Numbered from the stretch's first letter, positions 1 through 9,237 are shown. The stretch is 64,000 nt of DNA from Acinetobacter sp. XH1741 (GCF_041021895.1 NZ_CP157428.1:62001-126000); one strand, 5' to 3'. Notes: generated by a model not told the origin, from the sequence alone. Numbers and translations are program-made.

Positions 1-108
1 GGTGGAGTAAGCTCTACAGTATCAAGCGTAGCAAATACTGTTCATACTCTAGTACCTCAGTCATTACTTACTGATCACTTCTTAGATATCTCTGTACATA
101 CTGTTTAA
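1..108 (+). CDS. 3' end of an unidentified protein (partial)
   Basis: An open frame runs from base 1 to a TAA at 106-108, giving 35 residues rich in Val, Ser and Thr and ending in DISVHTV. The other two forward frames contain stops within this stretch, and the stop is followed at once by a strong terminator, which supports a real gene end. The gene body lies outside the window, so I cannot name the family. The small-residue, valine-rich composition would suit a repetitive surface protein, but that is only a guess. Confidence 0.55.
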   Translation, partial: GGVSSTVSSVANTVHTLVPQSLLTDHFLDISVHTV

Positions 109-118
109 TAAAATTAAA

Positions 119-150
119 GAAAGCCACTGATTAAGTGGCTTTCTTTTTTA
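119..150. terminator. Bidirectional intrinsic terminator
   Basis: The arms GAAAGCCACT (119-128) and AGTGGCTTTC (134-143) form a 10-bp stem with a 5-nt loop, followed by a T-run on the plus strand and preceded by A-rich sequence that serves the minus strand. It lies between the partial gene ending at 108 and the convergent HAD gene ending at 153. Confidence 0.85.
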
Positions 151-152
151 TA

Positions 153-746
153 TTAGTTCATTTCTTGCCATCTATAATATTTCTTATGTGCTAATTCTAA
201 CATTGCATAATCATTAGGTGTGTCACCATAAGCATATATTGTAGAATATTGACTTAAATCATATTTATTTCTTATTCTATTTACTTTTTCTAAATAACCA
301 CAATCACCATCAATAAAATGACCAGTTAAAATACCATCACGTATTTCAAGTTGATTACAGATAACATCTAAACCTAGAGACTGGCACCAACTTTCCAAAT
401 AAACACTCAATGAAGCAGATACGACAACGACCTGATCGCCTTGTTGTTTATGCCACAGAATACGCTCCAAAGCATTTTCACGAATACATGTAGGAATTAC
501 TTTTTTAGCAAACTCTTGTCCCATACATTTTAGGGAATTGGCATCATAACCGACATATCCCACCTGACAAAGCTTAGTTCGAATAGTTTTATCCGTTACC
601 CATCCAAGCTTATAACCTGCAATATAAGGTGCAAGACGAAACCCACCTATTATTTGGGTTTTCCTGTCCAAAGAAAATTTAAGAAATAAACTGAATGTAT
701 CGTTATGAGTAATCGTGCCGTCAAAATCAAATAAAGCTAGATTTAT
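153..746 (-). CDS. HAD-family (subfamily IB-like) phosphatase with a damaged or non-canonical start
   Basis: The HAD motifs are present: the nucleophile motif DFDGT (encoded around 728-714), VVSAS as motif II and GDTPND as motif IV. This fits a phosphoserine-phosphatase-like small-molecule phosphatase of about 195 residues. The nearest conventional in-frame start is a TTG at 671, downstream of DFDGT, and would give an inactive 172-residue protein. Upstream the frame reads on to ATA at 746-744, directly after an in-frame TAA at 749-747. An ATG at 753-751 is out of frame and would be restored by removing one copy of a tandem AAAT. So the gene is either started at ATA or disrupted by a 4-bp duplication or a start-codon mutation. 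The substrate is unknown. Confidence 0.7.
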   Translation of the reverse strand: MNLALFDFDGTITHNDTFSLFLKFSLDRKTQIIGGFRLAPYIAGYKLGWVTDKTIRTKLCQVGYVGYDANSLKCMGQEFAKKVIPTCIRENALERILWHKQQGDQVVVVSASLSVYLESWCQSLGLDVICNQLEIRDGILTGHFIDGDCGYLEKVNRIRNKYDLSQYSTIYAYGDTPNDYAMLELAHKKYYRWQEMN

Positions 747-814
747 TTATCATTATCTCTAATATAATTAAAAAGTTATAAATTTAATTTTTTAAAAATC
801 ACAAAAAACAGGCA

Positions 815-839
815 CAAAAAAACCGCTATAAAAGCGGTT
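815..839 (-). terminator. Terminator of the tRNA operon
   Basis: Read on the minus strand, AACCGCT and AGCGGTT arms (833-839 with 821-827) form a hairpin followed by eight T residues (822-815). It lies 13 bp after the last tRNA-Arg and so ends the Ser-Arg-Arg transcript. Confidence 0.85.
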
Positions 840-851
840 AATTTTTCAAGT

Positions 852-928
852 TGGTGCGCTCAGAGAGATTCGAACTCCCGACCCCTTAGTTCGTAGCCAA
901 GTGCTCTATCCAGCTGAGCTATGAGCGC
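852..928 (-). tRNA. tRNA-Arg (ACG), copy 2
   Basis: This is a 77-nt cloverleaf with acceptor GCGCTCA/TGAGCGC, D-stem GCTC/GAGC, anticodon stem CTTGG/CTAAG, anticodon loop CTACGAA (anticodon ACG), T-arm GGGAG-TTCGAAT-CTCTC and an encoded CCA end. The A34 is expected to be edited to inosine to read CGU, CGC and CGA. It is identical to the copy at 968-1044. Confidence 0.97.
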
Positions 929-967
929 GTAACTTGTATGCCTTTCAGCGATTCGTTCTATTTTACT

Positions 968-1044
968 TGGTGCGCTCAGAGAGATTCGAACTCCCGACCC
1001 CTTAGTTCGTAGCCAAGTGCTCTATCCAGCTGAGCTATGAGCGC
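968..1044 (-). tRNA. tRNA-Arg (ACG), copy 1
   Basis: This is a 77-nt tRNA with anticodon ACG and encoded CCA, identical base for base to the copy 39 bp downstream. It is the middle gene of the tRNA-Ser, tRNA-Arg, tRNA-Arg operon. Confidence 0.97.
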
Positions 1045-1054
1045 ATTAAGTAAA

Positions 1055-1145
1055 TGGCGGTGAGAGAGGGATTCGAACCCTCGATACCAGTAATAGGTAT
1101 GCTTCCTTAGCAGGGAAGTGATTTCAGCCACTCATCCACCTCACC
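1055..1145 (-). tRNA. tRNA-Ser (GCT)
   Basis: This 91-nt tRNA has acceptor GGTGAGG, anticodon stem CTTCC/GGAAG around CTGCTAA (anticodon GCT, reading AGC/AGU), the long variable arm typical of serine tRNAs, the T-loop TTCGAAT and an encoded CCA. It is the first gene of the operon. Confidence 0.97.
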
Positions 1146-1158
1146 GGAACGAGCCGCC

Positions 1159-1187
1159 ATAATACAAACTAAAACTCTATTGTTCAA
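1159..1187 (-). promoter_or_regulatory. Promoter of the tRNA operon
   Basis: On the minus strand there is a -35 box TTGAAC (1187-1182), a 17-bp spacer and a -10 box TATTAT (1164-1159), followed by a GC-rich discriminator GGCGGC. The mature tRNA-Ser 5' end lies 13 bp after the -10 box. A GC-rich discriminator is typical of stable-RNA promoters under stringent control; such control here is inferred. Confidence 0.8.
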
Positions 1188-1406
1188 GTCATCATAATGA
1201 AATTTTCTTGTTTTTTCGTTCAATGACTTATTTTTTAAGCAATTTCCGTATTATTTTCGTCTTTTTCGATCAAACGCTTGTTAAGATAGATATTATTTCT
1301 TCATTAAATTACTGTAGTGCATAACACATTATTGCAAACCTAAACGTGCAGTTCGGGTCTGCATGACTTATGCTAAACTTATCTGCCAAGCGTGAAACCA
1401 AAAGAC

Positions 1407-3824
1407 ATGACAAAAAACTGGGCTGACCCCGAAGCGAAAGCTGAAGCTGAACGTTATGACAATCCTATTCCAAGCCGTACTCTAATCTTAGATACGCTGG
1501 AACAATTGCAAACACCGCAATCTCATGCAGAACTTGTTGACCATTTTCATATTCGAGACCAAAAAAGTATTGAAGCTTTAAGCCATCGCTTAAGTGCCAT
1601 GGTTCGTGACGGTCAACTTATGAAGGATGGGTTTAAATTTCAGTTAGTGGCAGACCAACCTACATATGAAGCGACTGTCTATATTAATAGTAAAGGGGTA
1701 GGCACAGCACATATCGATGGTCAAAATGATGTCTTGCTTCCTGAACGTGAATTACGTTTAGTCTTCAATGGTGATCGAGTCCGAGTTAGGCAGACTTCGG
1801 TAGACCGTAAAGGTAAACCGTGGGGTTTCATTACCGAAGTTATACAGCACCGTGTAAAACAGTTAATTGGTAAATTGTCAGTTCATGACGGTGAATATTT
1901 TATTCAACCTAATAATCCAAATCAGCACCAACCTATCCCATTAGAAAAAGAACTGATTGAACATGCCAAAGCAAATGTTGGCGATATGCTTCGGGTGTCG
2001 ATAGATACCTATCCAACCCGTGACGAGTTTGCAACGGCGCATATTATTCAATCTATGGCAGATAAAGCTGACACGGAAATTATTATTCCTCAAACTATTC
2101 TTGAGTTTGGCTTGCCATATGAGTTTCCAGATCAGGTCTTAAAAGAAGCAGAAAGCTTTAAAGAGCCATCAGCTCAAGATCGTGAAGGTCGAGTTGATTT
2201 AAGAGATTTAGCACTGGTCACTATTGATGGTGAAGATGCGCGAGATTTCGATGATGCCGTATATGCAGAAAAACGTCCAGGTGGCGGTTATCGTGTTGTC
2301 GTTGCAATTGCCGATGTGAGTCATTATGTACGTTTAGATTCAGCGCTTAATGAAGAAGCTGAGGAACGCGGTACTTCGGTATACTTCCCTCATTTTGTAT
2401 TGCCAATGCTACCAGAAGCCTTGTCAAATGGCCTGTGTTCTTTGAACCCGCATGTAGACCGTTTATGTATGGTCTGTGACCTTAAACTCTCTCGTACTGG
2501 CCGTGTAACTGGCTATGAGTTTTATCCATCGGTCATGCATTCAAAAGCACGTTTGACCTATACACAGGTAGCACAATATTTTGACGGTGCAACAGATGCG
2601 ATTCCAAAAGATCGCGATGTTCATAAATCTTTAAATACGCTTTTCCAGCTTTATCAGATTCTGAAAAGTTTACGTGCTGATCGTCACGCAATGGAATTTG
2701 AAACCATTGAAACTTATATGACTTTTGATGAGCTAGGTGGAATTAAAGAAATTTTGCCACGTACACGCAATGAAGCACATAAACTCATTGAAGAATGCAT
2801 GTTGCTTGCTAACGTCGCTGCTGCTGAATATGCATTAGAACATGATGTTCCGATGTTATATCGTGTGCATGAGGCTCCTGAATTCTCACGTATTCAGAAA
2901 GTAAAAGATTTTGTGAAATTGCTTGGGTTACCTTTCCCCGATCAACCTACTCAGGCCGACTATCAAAGAGTCATTGAAGCAACTAAAGATCGTATTGATG
3001 CTCCAAGCATTCATGCTGTGTTATTACGCTCAATGATGCAAGCTTACTATGGTGCAAAAAATGCAGGTCACTATGGTTTAGCGTATGAAGCCTATACTCA
3101 CTTCACTTCACCAATTCGTCGCTATCCAGATTTATTGTTACACCGCGCAATTAAAGCTCATCTAAAACAAAAGCCGTATCCGCTTTCTGGTGCAGCTTTA
3201 GACGATGCTGGAGAACATTTCTCTCAAACAGAGCGCCGTGCAGATGAAGCATCACGTAGTGTCACAACTTGGTTGAAATGCCATTATATGCAACAGCACT
3301 TAGGTGAAGAGTTTATTGGTATTGTGAGTGCTGTAACTGAATTTGGCCTATTTGTTACGCTGAAAGATCTCTATGTCGATGGCATGATTCATATTAGCCA
3401 GCTTGGCGATGATTTCTTTATTTATGATCAAGCGAGCCAAAATCTTGTAGGCCAAAATCGTGGTCAAGTTTTCGGTTTAGGCGATGAAGTTAAAATTCAG
3501 GTGGCTGGTGTAAATCTGGAAGAACGTAAAATCGATTTCCAACTCCTTCAGCAAGTGACTCATGCTGGACGCGTAGTTCGTAGTCGCGCTCCTCGTACAA
3601 CGAAAACGACCACCCAAGCAACTGAAGAAGTTTTTAGTAAGCCATCTCCATCAAATGATGGTGAAAAACCTGTCCGCAAAAAGAAGGAAAAAGGCAAACC
3701 AAGTTCATATGGTAAAAAGTCTGCTAAGAAAACCTCTTCAAAAGCAGAAGCTAAACCAGAAAAAGTGAAGAAAAAAGTGAAGCCTAAAAAGAAAAAATCA
3801 AACGCAAAATCTAAGGCTGAATAA
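1407..3824 (+). CDS. rnr: Ribonuclease R
   Basis: A 3'-5' processive exoribonuclease of the RNB/RNase II family, able to degrade structured RNA. In order the protein shows an N-terminal helix-turn-helix-like segment (RTLILDTL to KDGFKF), cold-shock-type OB folds, the RNB catalytic domain with its acidic metal-binding motif DARDFDDAVY, a C-terminal S1 domain (GEEFIGIVSAVTEFGLFV) and a long Lys-rich tail. Length is about 805 residues, normal for RNase R. I chose the ATG at 1407 (MTKNWAD); a GTG at 1392 in the same frame would add five residues. Neither has a strong ribosome-binding site. It stands alone, divergent from the tRNA operon, and ends at a terminator. Confidence 0.95.
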   Translation: MTKNWADPEAKAEAERYDNPIPSRTLILDTLEQLQTPQSHAELVDHFHIRDQKSIEALSHRLSAMVRDGQLMKDGFKFQLVADQPTYEATVYINSKGVGTAHIDGQNDVLLPERELRLVFNGDRVRVRQTSVDRKGKPWGFITEVIQHRVKQLIGKLSVHDGEYFIQPNNPNQHQPIPLEKELIEHAKANVGDMLRVSIDTYPTRDEFATAHIIQSMADKADTEIIIPQTILEFGLPYEFPDQVLKEAESFKEPSAQDREGRVDLRDLALVTIDGEDARDFDDAVYAEKRPGGGYRVVVAIADVSHYVRLDSALNEEAEERGTSVYFPHFVLPMLPEALSNGLCSLNPHVDRLCMVCDLKLSRTGRVTGYEFYPSVMHSKARLTYTQVAQYFDGATDAIPKDRDVHKSLNTLFQLYQILKSLRADRHAMEFETIETYMTFDELGGIKEILPRTRNEAHKLIEECMLLANVAAAEYALEHDVPMLYRVHEAPEFSRIQKVKDFVKLLGLPFPDQPTQADYQRVIEATKDRIDAPSIHAVLLRSMMQAYYGAKNAGHYGLAYEAYTHFTSPIRRYPDLLLHRAIKAHLKQKPYPLSGAALDDAGEHFSQTERRADEASRSVTTWLKCHYMQQHLGEEFIGIVSAVTEFGLFVTLKDLYVDGMIHISQLGDDFFIYDQASQNLVGQNRGQVFGLGDEVKIQVAGVNLEERKIDFQLLQQVTHAGRVVRSRAPRTTKTTTQATEEVFSKPSPSNDGEKPVRKKKEKGKPSSYGKKSAKKTSSKAEAKPEKVKKKVKPKKKKSNAKSKAE

Positions 3825-3850
3825 TTCACATATTTTTCTACCGCTGCAAA

Positions 3851-3883
3851 TTAAGCTCCCCAAATGGGGGGCTTAATGTTTTT
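3851..3883 (+). terminator. Terminator after rnr
   Basis: The arms TTAAGCTCCCC (3851-3861) and GGGGGGCTTAA (3866-3876) form an 11-bp stem with one G-T pair and a 4-nt loop, followed by TGTTTTT. It separates rnr from prlC. Confidence 0.85.
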
Positions 3884-3973
3884 AAAACGTTTATTTTTCA
3901 AATTAAGCTTGATTTCCTGCCTAACAATACCTACATCTAATACTATGTTTAAAAAATAATGTGGCTAACAGCA

Positions 3974-6013
3974 ATGACTTTACAGCAAGCGACTTTACCA
4001 ACTCCCCGCTTTGATCAAATTACCTTAGATAATTTAAAACAAGATATTCAACAGGCGATTCAAGCAGGACTAGAGTTCTTAAACACTCTTACGGTTGCAC
4101 CGACGGCTCCAGACCAGCAACTTGCTGTACTTGAACAGGTTGATACACTTGAAAATAATCTCAGTGAATCATGGGGTGTTTTATCGCATTTAAATGCGGT
4201 GATGAATAATAATGAAACCAGAGAAGTCTATCAGTCGCTCTTACCCGCTTTAAGTGAATATTACACTCAGCTTGGCCAACACACTGCGCTATATCAGACT
4301 TATCAACACGTTCACGATGGTCAGAGTTATACGACGCTTAGCCCAGCTAAGCAGAGCGCTATCCGCTTAGCTTTACGTGATTTTAAACTTTCAGGTGTAG
4401 CTTTAGAGGGTGAAAAGAAAAAACGCTATGCAGAGATTTCTGCACGTCTATCACAGCTCTCTTCTGATTTTTCTAACCATGTGCTTGATGCAACACAAGC
4501 TTACTTTAAACCGCTTACAGAAGATCAGCTAAAAGGTCTTCCAGAAAGTAATGTTGAGTTATTAAAACAGTACGGCAAACAGCGTGAGCTTGACCAAGCT
4601 GTCGCAACTCTAGATTTCCCTGCTTATTTTGCAATCATGACGTATGCAGATGATCGCGCATTACGTGAAGAGCTTTACAAAGCTTATGTAACTCGTGCCT
4701 CTGACCAGTCTGAACAAACAGAGTTTGATAACAGCAAAATTATGGAAGAAATTTTGAGTCTTCGCCAAGAAATGGCGAAATTACTCGGTTTCAATAACTA
4801 TGCTGAATATTCTCTTGCCAGCAAAATGGCTCCCGATGTCAAAACAGTCCATGACTTTTTGGTGGACTTAGCCGAACACGCACGTTCGCCTGCTCTTCAA
4901 GAAGTTGCCGAACTTCAAGATATTGCTAAACAAGATGGGGTAGATGAACTTAAGCCTTGGGATACGACCTATTATTCTGAAAAGCTTAAACAACAGCAGT
5001 TCAATTTGTCTCAAGAAGCTTTAAAACCGTACTTCCCTGCTCCTAAAATTATTCAGGGATTATTCCAGATTGTACAGCGTCTCTACGGCATTAATATTGT
5101 TGAACGTCAGGCCCCTGTCTGGCACCCAGATGCACGTTATTTTGAGTTAGAAGACCAAGGCCAAGTGGTTGGTGGTTTCTATTTTGATTTATATGCCCGT
5201 ACAGGCAAACGAGGCGGCGCATGGATGAGTGGTTTCCGCTCACGTATGCAAACTGCTCATGGCTTGCAAAAACCAATTTGCTACATGGTGTGTAATTTTA
5301 CTCCACCTGTAGGCAACCAACCTGCGTTACTGACCCATGATGAAGTCATTACTTTATTCCATGAATTTGGACATGGTTTACATCATATGCTGACTGAAGT
5401 AGATAATATTTCAGTTGCAGGTACTCACGGCGTTGCTTGGGATGCAGTTGAACTGCCAAGCCAGTTTATGGAGTTCTGGTCATGGGACAAAGAAAGTCTT
5501 GATGTTTTAAGTGAGCATATAGAGAGCAAACAGACCTTACCGCAAGAGCTACTCAATGCTTTATTAAATGCACGTTTCTTCCAGTCTGGTATGCAAACTC
5601 TACGTCAGCTTGAATTTGCGTTATTTGACTTGACGATTCACACCAAGACTCCTGCACTTAATAGCGAGCAAATTCAGCAAACTTTAAATGATATCCGCAA
5701 GCAATATGCTGTAGTTCCAACAGTCGACTATAACCGTTTCCAACATAGCTTTAGTCATATTTTTGCGGGCGGTTACGCTGCTGGATATTACTCTTACAAG
5801 TGGGCAGAAGTTTTAGCAAGCGATGCATTTGATCGTTTTGAGCATGAAGGAATTTTCAATACTCAAACGGGTAAAGAGTTCCGTCAAGCGATTTTAGCAG
5901 TAGGCGGGAAAGACACTGCACTTGAAGCATTCGTCAATTTCCGTGGTCGTGAACCTAAAATTGATGCATTGTTACGTCATCAAGGTTGGACGAACGATAA
6001 CAAAACCGCTTAA
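3974..6013 (+). CDS. prlC: Oligopeptidase A (M3 family metallopeptidase)
   Basis: A cytosolic zinc endopeptidase of the thimet oligopeptidase family, which degrades short peptides and cleaved signal peptides. The catalytic motif HEFGH lies near residue 465, with the Glu of the distal helix in the following WDAVELPSQFMEFW region, as in M3 enzymes. Length of 679 residues is typical. I prefer the ATG at 3974 (MTLQQATLP) over one five codons upstream at 3959, because family proteins begin near this point. Two small genes follow on the same strand. Confidence 0.93.
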   Translation: MTLQQATLPTPRFDQITLDNLKQDIQQAIQAGLEFLNTLTVAPTAPDQQLAVLEQVDTLENNLSESWGVLSHLNAVMNNNETREVYQSLLPALSEYYTQLGQHTALYQTYQHVHDGQSYTTLSPAKQSAIRLALRDFKLSGVALEGEKKKRYAEISARLSQLSSDFSNHVLDATQAYFKPLTEDQLKGLPESNVELLKQYGKQRELDQAVATLDFPAYFAIMTYADDRALREELYKAYVTRASDQSEQTEFDNSKIMEEILSLRQEMAKLLGFNNYAEYSLASKMAPDVKTVHDFLVDLAEHARSPALQEVAELQDIAKQDGVDELKPWDTTYYSEKLKQQQFNLSQEALKPYFPAPKIIQGLFQIVQRLYGINIVERQAPVWHPDARYFELEDQGQVVGGFYFDLYARTGKRGGAWMSGFRSRMQTAHGLQKPICYMVCNFTPPVGNQPALLTHDEVITLFHEFGHGLHHMLTEVDNISVAGTHGVAWDAVELPSQFMEFWSWDKESLDVLSEHIESKQTLPQELLNALLNARFFQSGMQTLRQLEFALFDLTIHTKTPALNSEQIQQTLNDIRKQYAVVPTVDYNRFQHSFSHIFAGGYAAGYYSYKWAEVLASDAFDRFEHEGIFNTQTGKEFRQAILAVGGKDTALEAFVNFRGREPKIDALLRHQGWTNDNKTA

Positions 6014-6053
6014 ACTATGGGCCTAAATTGATCGTGTGGTTAGGGTGATAAAG

Positions 6054-6263
6054 ATGAAAAAACGTTTCATTGCTGGGGCAAAATGTCCGAAATGTGAAGC
6101 CATAGATCGGATTGTCATGCTAACCACCGCTGAAGATGAATGGATTGAATGTATCGAATGCGGTTATAGCGAAAATCGACCGACTCATATTGATGAGCCT
6201 GAAACACCTGCTATACCGGATGAAATTGGAGTAATACAGTTCAAGCCTCGTCGTTCTGACTAA
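6054..6263 (+). CDS. yheV: YheV-like zinc-ribbon protein
   Basis: This 69-residue protein has two CxxC pairs, Cys11/Cys14 (CPKC) and Cys33/Cys36 (CIEC), forming a zinc ribbon, and an acidic C-terminal tail. The pattern matches the YheV family of small putative zinc-ribbon proteins of unknown function. The ATG at 6054 is preceded by AAAG; GTG codons at 6036 and 6045 lie in the same frame. It begins 40 bp after prlC and is followed 11 bp later by the next gene, so a three-gene transcript is likely. Confidence 0.8.
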   Translation: MKKRFIAGAKCPKCEAIDRIVMLTTAEDEWIECIECGYSENRPTHIDEPETPAIPDEIGVIQFKPRRSD

Positions 6264-6274
6264 AGGTCTTAACC

Positions 6275-6703
6275 ATGCCACTACAAAGAAAACAAAACTC
6301 AAAACTCTTGTGGATTTTAATTGGGGGCTTAAGCATTCTTGTAGTGCTTTTTTTCGCAGCACAATGGTTTTTCAAAAAAAATGAAACGTCAGCGCCACTG
6401 GTTGATCCTCAACCTGCCTCGGTACCTGTTCCTGAAAAAACTACAAAACCTTCAGCAAGCTCTGAACCCGCAGCTCAAACACAAACGGCAAGTTCACAAC
6501 AACTTGTAAATGAAGATGTGCTGAAACAACCTGTCCCTGCGCAAGAATCTTTAGCCAAAGAAGAAGTTTCAAAGCTCAATGATATTCATCATCAACTGCA
6601 AGATCAGGAAGCGACCTTAAAAGCGCAACATGCTGATGCAGACCAGCTCATTAAACTAAAAGAAGAACAAGTGAAACTACTTGAAGCTCAGGTAAAACAG
6701 TAA
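6275..6703 (+). CDS. Membrane-anchored coiled-coil protein of unknown function
   Basis: The 142 residues comprise a short basic N-terminus, one hydrophobic segment (about residues 11-32, LLWILIGGLSILVVLFFAAQ), a Pro/Ser/Ala-rich linker (about 40-85) and a C-terminal Gln/Glu/Lys-rich coiled coil (about 90-142). This predicts a single-pass inner-membrane protein with most of its mass in the periplasm. I do not recognise a named family. It closes the prlC-yheV cluster and is followed by a terminator. Confidence 0.75.
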   Translation: MPLQRKQNSKLLWILIGGLSILVVLFFAAQWFFKKNETSAPLVDPQPASVPVPEKTTKPSASSEPAAQTQTASSQQLVNEDVLKQPVPAQESLAKEEVSKLNDIHHQLQDQEATLKAQHADADQLIKLKEEQVKLLEAQVKQ

Positions 6704-6733
6704 TAGAACTTGTTTTTACTGTATTCACTCTGC

Positions 6734-6766
6734 AAAAAAGCGAGCCTACTATGGACTCGCTTTTTT
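6734..6766 (+). terminator. Terminator of the prlC cluster
   Basis: The arms AAAAGCGAGCC and GGACTCGCTTTT form a hairpin with loop TACTAT, and the 3' arm runs into a T-tract at 6761-6766. Confidence 0.8.
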
Positions 6767-6802
6767 ATGTTATTAAATTTTGTTCAGAATATTTTATCTA
6801 CA

Positions 6803-6834
6803 AAAAAACACCCCCGTTAAAGGGAGTGTTTTTA
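6803..6834 (-). terminator. Terminator of the TRAP permease gene
   Basis: Read on the minus strand, AACACTCCC pairs with GGGGGTGTT (one G-T pair) and is followed by a run of T residues. It lies about 20 bp after the stop of the permease gene. Confidence 0.75.
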
Positions 6835-6854
6835 TTCTAGTTCTAAGTTTTAAC

Positions 6855-9050
6855 TTAGTGATACCAACCAAATAGTTTGAACACTAATGGCGTGTACGTC
6901 ACTAATACCAATGATGAGAACAAAACAATAATTGGTAATAACCAACGTTCATATCGGTAATAGAAACTTGTGTATTTCTCTTTAGCTTCTGCATCCGCAG
7001 CATTTACCTCATCATCTCCAACGGATAACCGCGTTAATAGATGGTTTAAGGCAACTGGTGGTGTTACATAACCAAATTCGAATGCAACCAATACAATCAT
7101 CCAGAAATGAATTGGATGAATACCATTTTCGTAAGCTACAGGAGCAATCGTTGCTGCTACTAAAATTACAGCACCAAATGGATCTGTACACATACCGATA
7201 ATAGCAAGTAACAATGCAATACATGCCAGTGATATATAGATACTGCCTAAATGAGTTGGTAATAATTCAACCACTTCAGAGCGCTCAATTAAACCACCTA
7301 CACTTGCAGACAATGCCATCAAAATAATTAAGGCACCGATATGCCCAACTGTTTCTGATGTCGCAAAACGCAATGCGCCACCAAAACCAAGACGGAACTG
7401 CGAACTATGCGGATCGTGTGATTGTAAGAACGGAGATTTTTTCTCATGTTCACGAACAATTGCTTCATGAATATTTAAAGCTGGTGTCTCTTTAGGCATC
7501 ACCAATTTATCGTACAAGATCATCGCAATCAGTACGAGTGGCAGAATTACTGGTGCAGTAAATTCGTTCATTCCGGTATCTAATGCATATTTATAAAATG
7601 CAAGAACAACTACTGTAATTAAGATGTATGGAATAACGGGTACAAAAGCTCGTGCCATGCCTGGAAGTGCTACTTTCGGTGAGTTCACACGGAACTTTTC
7701 CTCTGCCAAGAAAAGAGAGACACCTAAGAAAATAAATGCAGTTAACCAGAATACGTAAATACCATGTCCAAATAATTCGTCAGATGTAACATGGCGACTG
7801 TCCAACATCGCAATTAGAACGACCAATAGACAAGGACGTACCACAACACCTAATGAACCTGACATTGCAGATACAGCAAGTGCATACTGACGGCGAGCAC
7901 CTGCATTCCAAACTTCCTTATAAATAATCGCACCGGCTGCAATAACGAAAATCCCTGATGCACCTGTATAAGCTGTTGGTACAGCAGCAGCAATCAGAAT
8001 TAACCAAGTTAAGGTTTCTGGCGCCAAGTTCCATGGACGAAGTACATTTAAGAACAAGTCCATAACACGTGTTTGTGTAAGCAACATACCTGCCCAAATA
8101 AATAAGGCAAGATTTAAGAAGATACCTGAGAACTCAACCAACAAACCAAGGTAAATCCCTTGCCCCATTGGATAGTCCATAAAGAATGTGAAGACAATAC
8201 CTGTAATTAGTGCCATATAAGCATATAAAGGCACAGAGAGTAAGGCTAAGCCTATGTTACCGCCTTCACGTTTTGGTGGAGGTGAAACAAATAGTTGATA
8301 CAGGCTAATTAAGCTCAGAACAACAAACAGAATCATCCATATCCAGTAAATCGTTATTGTTTCATAAGTAGGTGTTACCCCAGAGTTAATCACTGAACGA
8401 TACTGGCTAATGACAGAGAAACTTAGTAGCGCATTACCAAGCACCATAAAGATGGAATAAACTTTGTAGTCCAGCTTTGTTGCGGGGTTACGTAAACCAA
8501 TATGGTGGAATTTTAACGATGCAGTGATGGCTGAAATCAACACCATAAACACCAGCAAAATTGCACGGTTTTCCGTACCAAACTTAAATATACCGAAGAA
8601 ACCTGTTTCAATCGTACGATAAGTACGTACGCCTGGGTTTGCTTCAATATACTTCATCATTTTGTCGTAAGCCTGATACTTCTCTTCACATTGTTGCTGT
8701 GCCGCCTGTAGGGATGCACGGACATCACTTTCTGAAGCTGCACCAAAGAAACTTGAGAAATCATCAGATGCGTTCGCTTTCATTTGCTCTTTTACTTGAG
8801 CATCAATATTTGGATGTCGATCGCATGACGGTTTTTCAGGCTCGGCCCGCAAAAATGAATATTGCATGCCTATCGCGGGATCACCATAAAGACGTTCCCC
8901 GATACGTAATAATTGCCCGTGGATCATTTCCCCGGTACCAATTATAAGCGTCATTAATAGCAGAATGAGGATAACGAATGTTGAGATCCATTCGTTCCAT
9001 ATATAACCCAGCAGACCTAATCCAGATCTTTTCTCTTGATATTCTTGCAT
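6855..9050 (-). CDS. TRAP transporter large permease with fused small subunit (DctQM type)
   Basis: A 731-residue inner-membrane protein with many hydrophobic segments. The first about 270 residues hold a membrane span, a polar loop and further spans resembling a DctQ-type small subunit; the rest matches the DctM large permease, with GASGIFVIAAGAIIYKE and FGYVTPPVALN as typical segments. TRAP systems move organic acids or similar solutes with an ion gradient and need a periplasmic binding protein, which is not beside this gene. It is last in a minus-strand group with a lipoprotein and a rhombosortase. The substrate is unknown. An AdeT-like binding protein at 41518-42531 could be a partner, which is speculative. 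Confidence 0.85.
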   Translation of the reverse strand: MQEYQEKRSGLGLLGYIWNEWISTFVILILLLMTLIIGTGEMIHGQLLRIGERLYGDPAIGMQYSFLRAEPEKPSCDRHPNIDAQVKEQMKANASDDFSSFFGAASESDVRASLQAAQQQCEEKYQAYDKMMKYIEANPGVRTYRTIETGFFGIFKFGTENRAILLVFMVLISAITASLKFHHIGLRNPATKLDYKVYSIFMVLGNALLSFSVISQYRSVINSGVTPTYETITIYWIWMILFVVLSLISLYQLFVSPPPKREGGNIGLALLSVPLYAYMALITGIVFTFFMDYPMGQGIYLGLLVEFSGIFLNLALFIWAGMLLTQTRVMDLFLNVLRPWNLAPETLTWLILIAAAVPTAYTGASGIFVIAAGAIIYKEVWNAGARRQYALAVSAMSGSLGVVVRPCLLVVLIAMLDSRHVTSDELFGHGIYVFWLTAFIFLGVSLFLAEEKFRVNSPKVALPGMARAFVPVIPYILITVVVLAFYKYALDTGMNEFTAPVILPLVLIAMILYDKLVMPKETPALNIHEAIVREHEKKSPFLQSHDPHSSQFRLGFGGALRFATSETVGHIGALIILMALSASVGGLIERSEVVELLPTHLGSIYISLACIALLLAIIGMCTDPFGAVILVAATIAPVAYENGIHPIHFWMIVLVAFEFGYVTPPVALNHLLTRLSVGDDEVNAADAEAKEKYTSFYYRYERWLLPIIVLFSSLVLVTYTPLVFKLFGWYH

Positions 9051-9237
9051 AAATATTCCAATTTTGTTCTCTCAAACCCCTCGTAACAAAGGCTTTGAGT
9101 CATGCAATTTCCTTGGCCAGGGGTATCATCCATTCCCCTTCTACCAATCCCTTTATTCAACGATCAAATTTGCATCAAACTTTATGAATAAAGAATGACT
9201 AAAATCTCTTTTTTAACAGTTTGTATTGTCAATCTTT

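Noticed and set aside
3560..3829. Phe-rich minus-strand frame opposite the rnr tail
   Set aside because: It is the reverse complement of the Lys/Ala-rich RNase R tail and has no ribosome-binding site.
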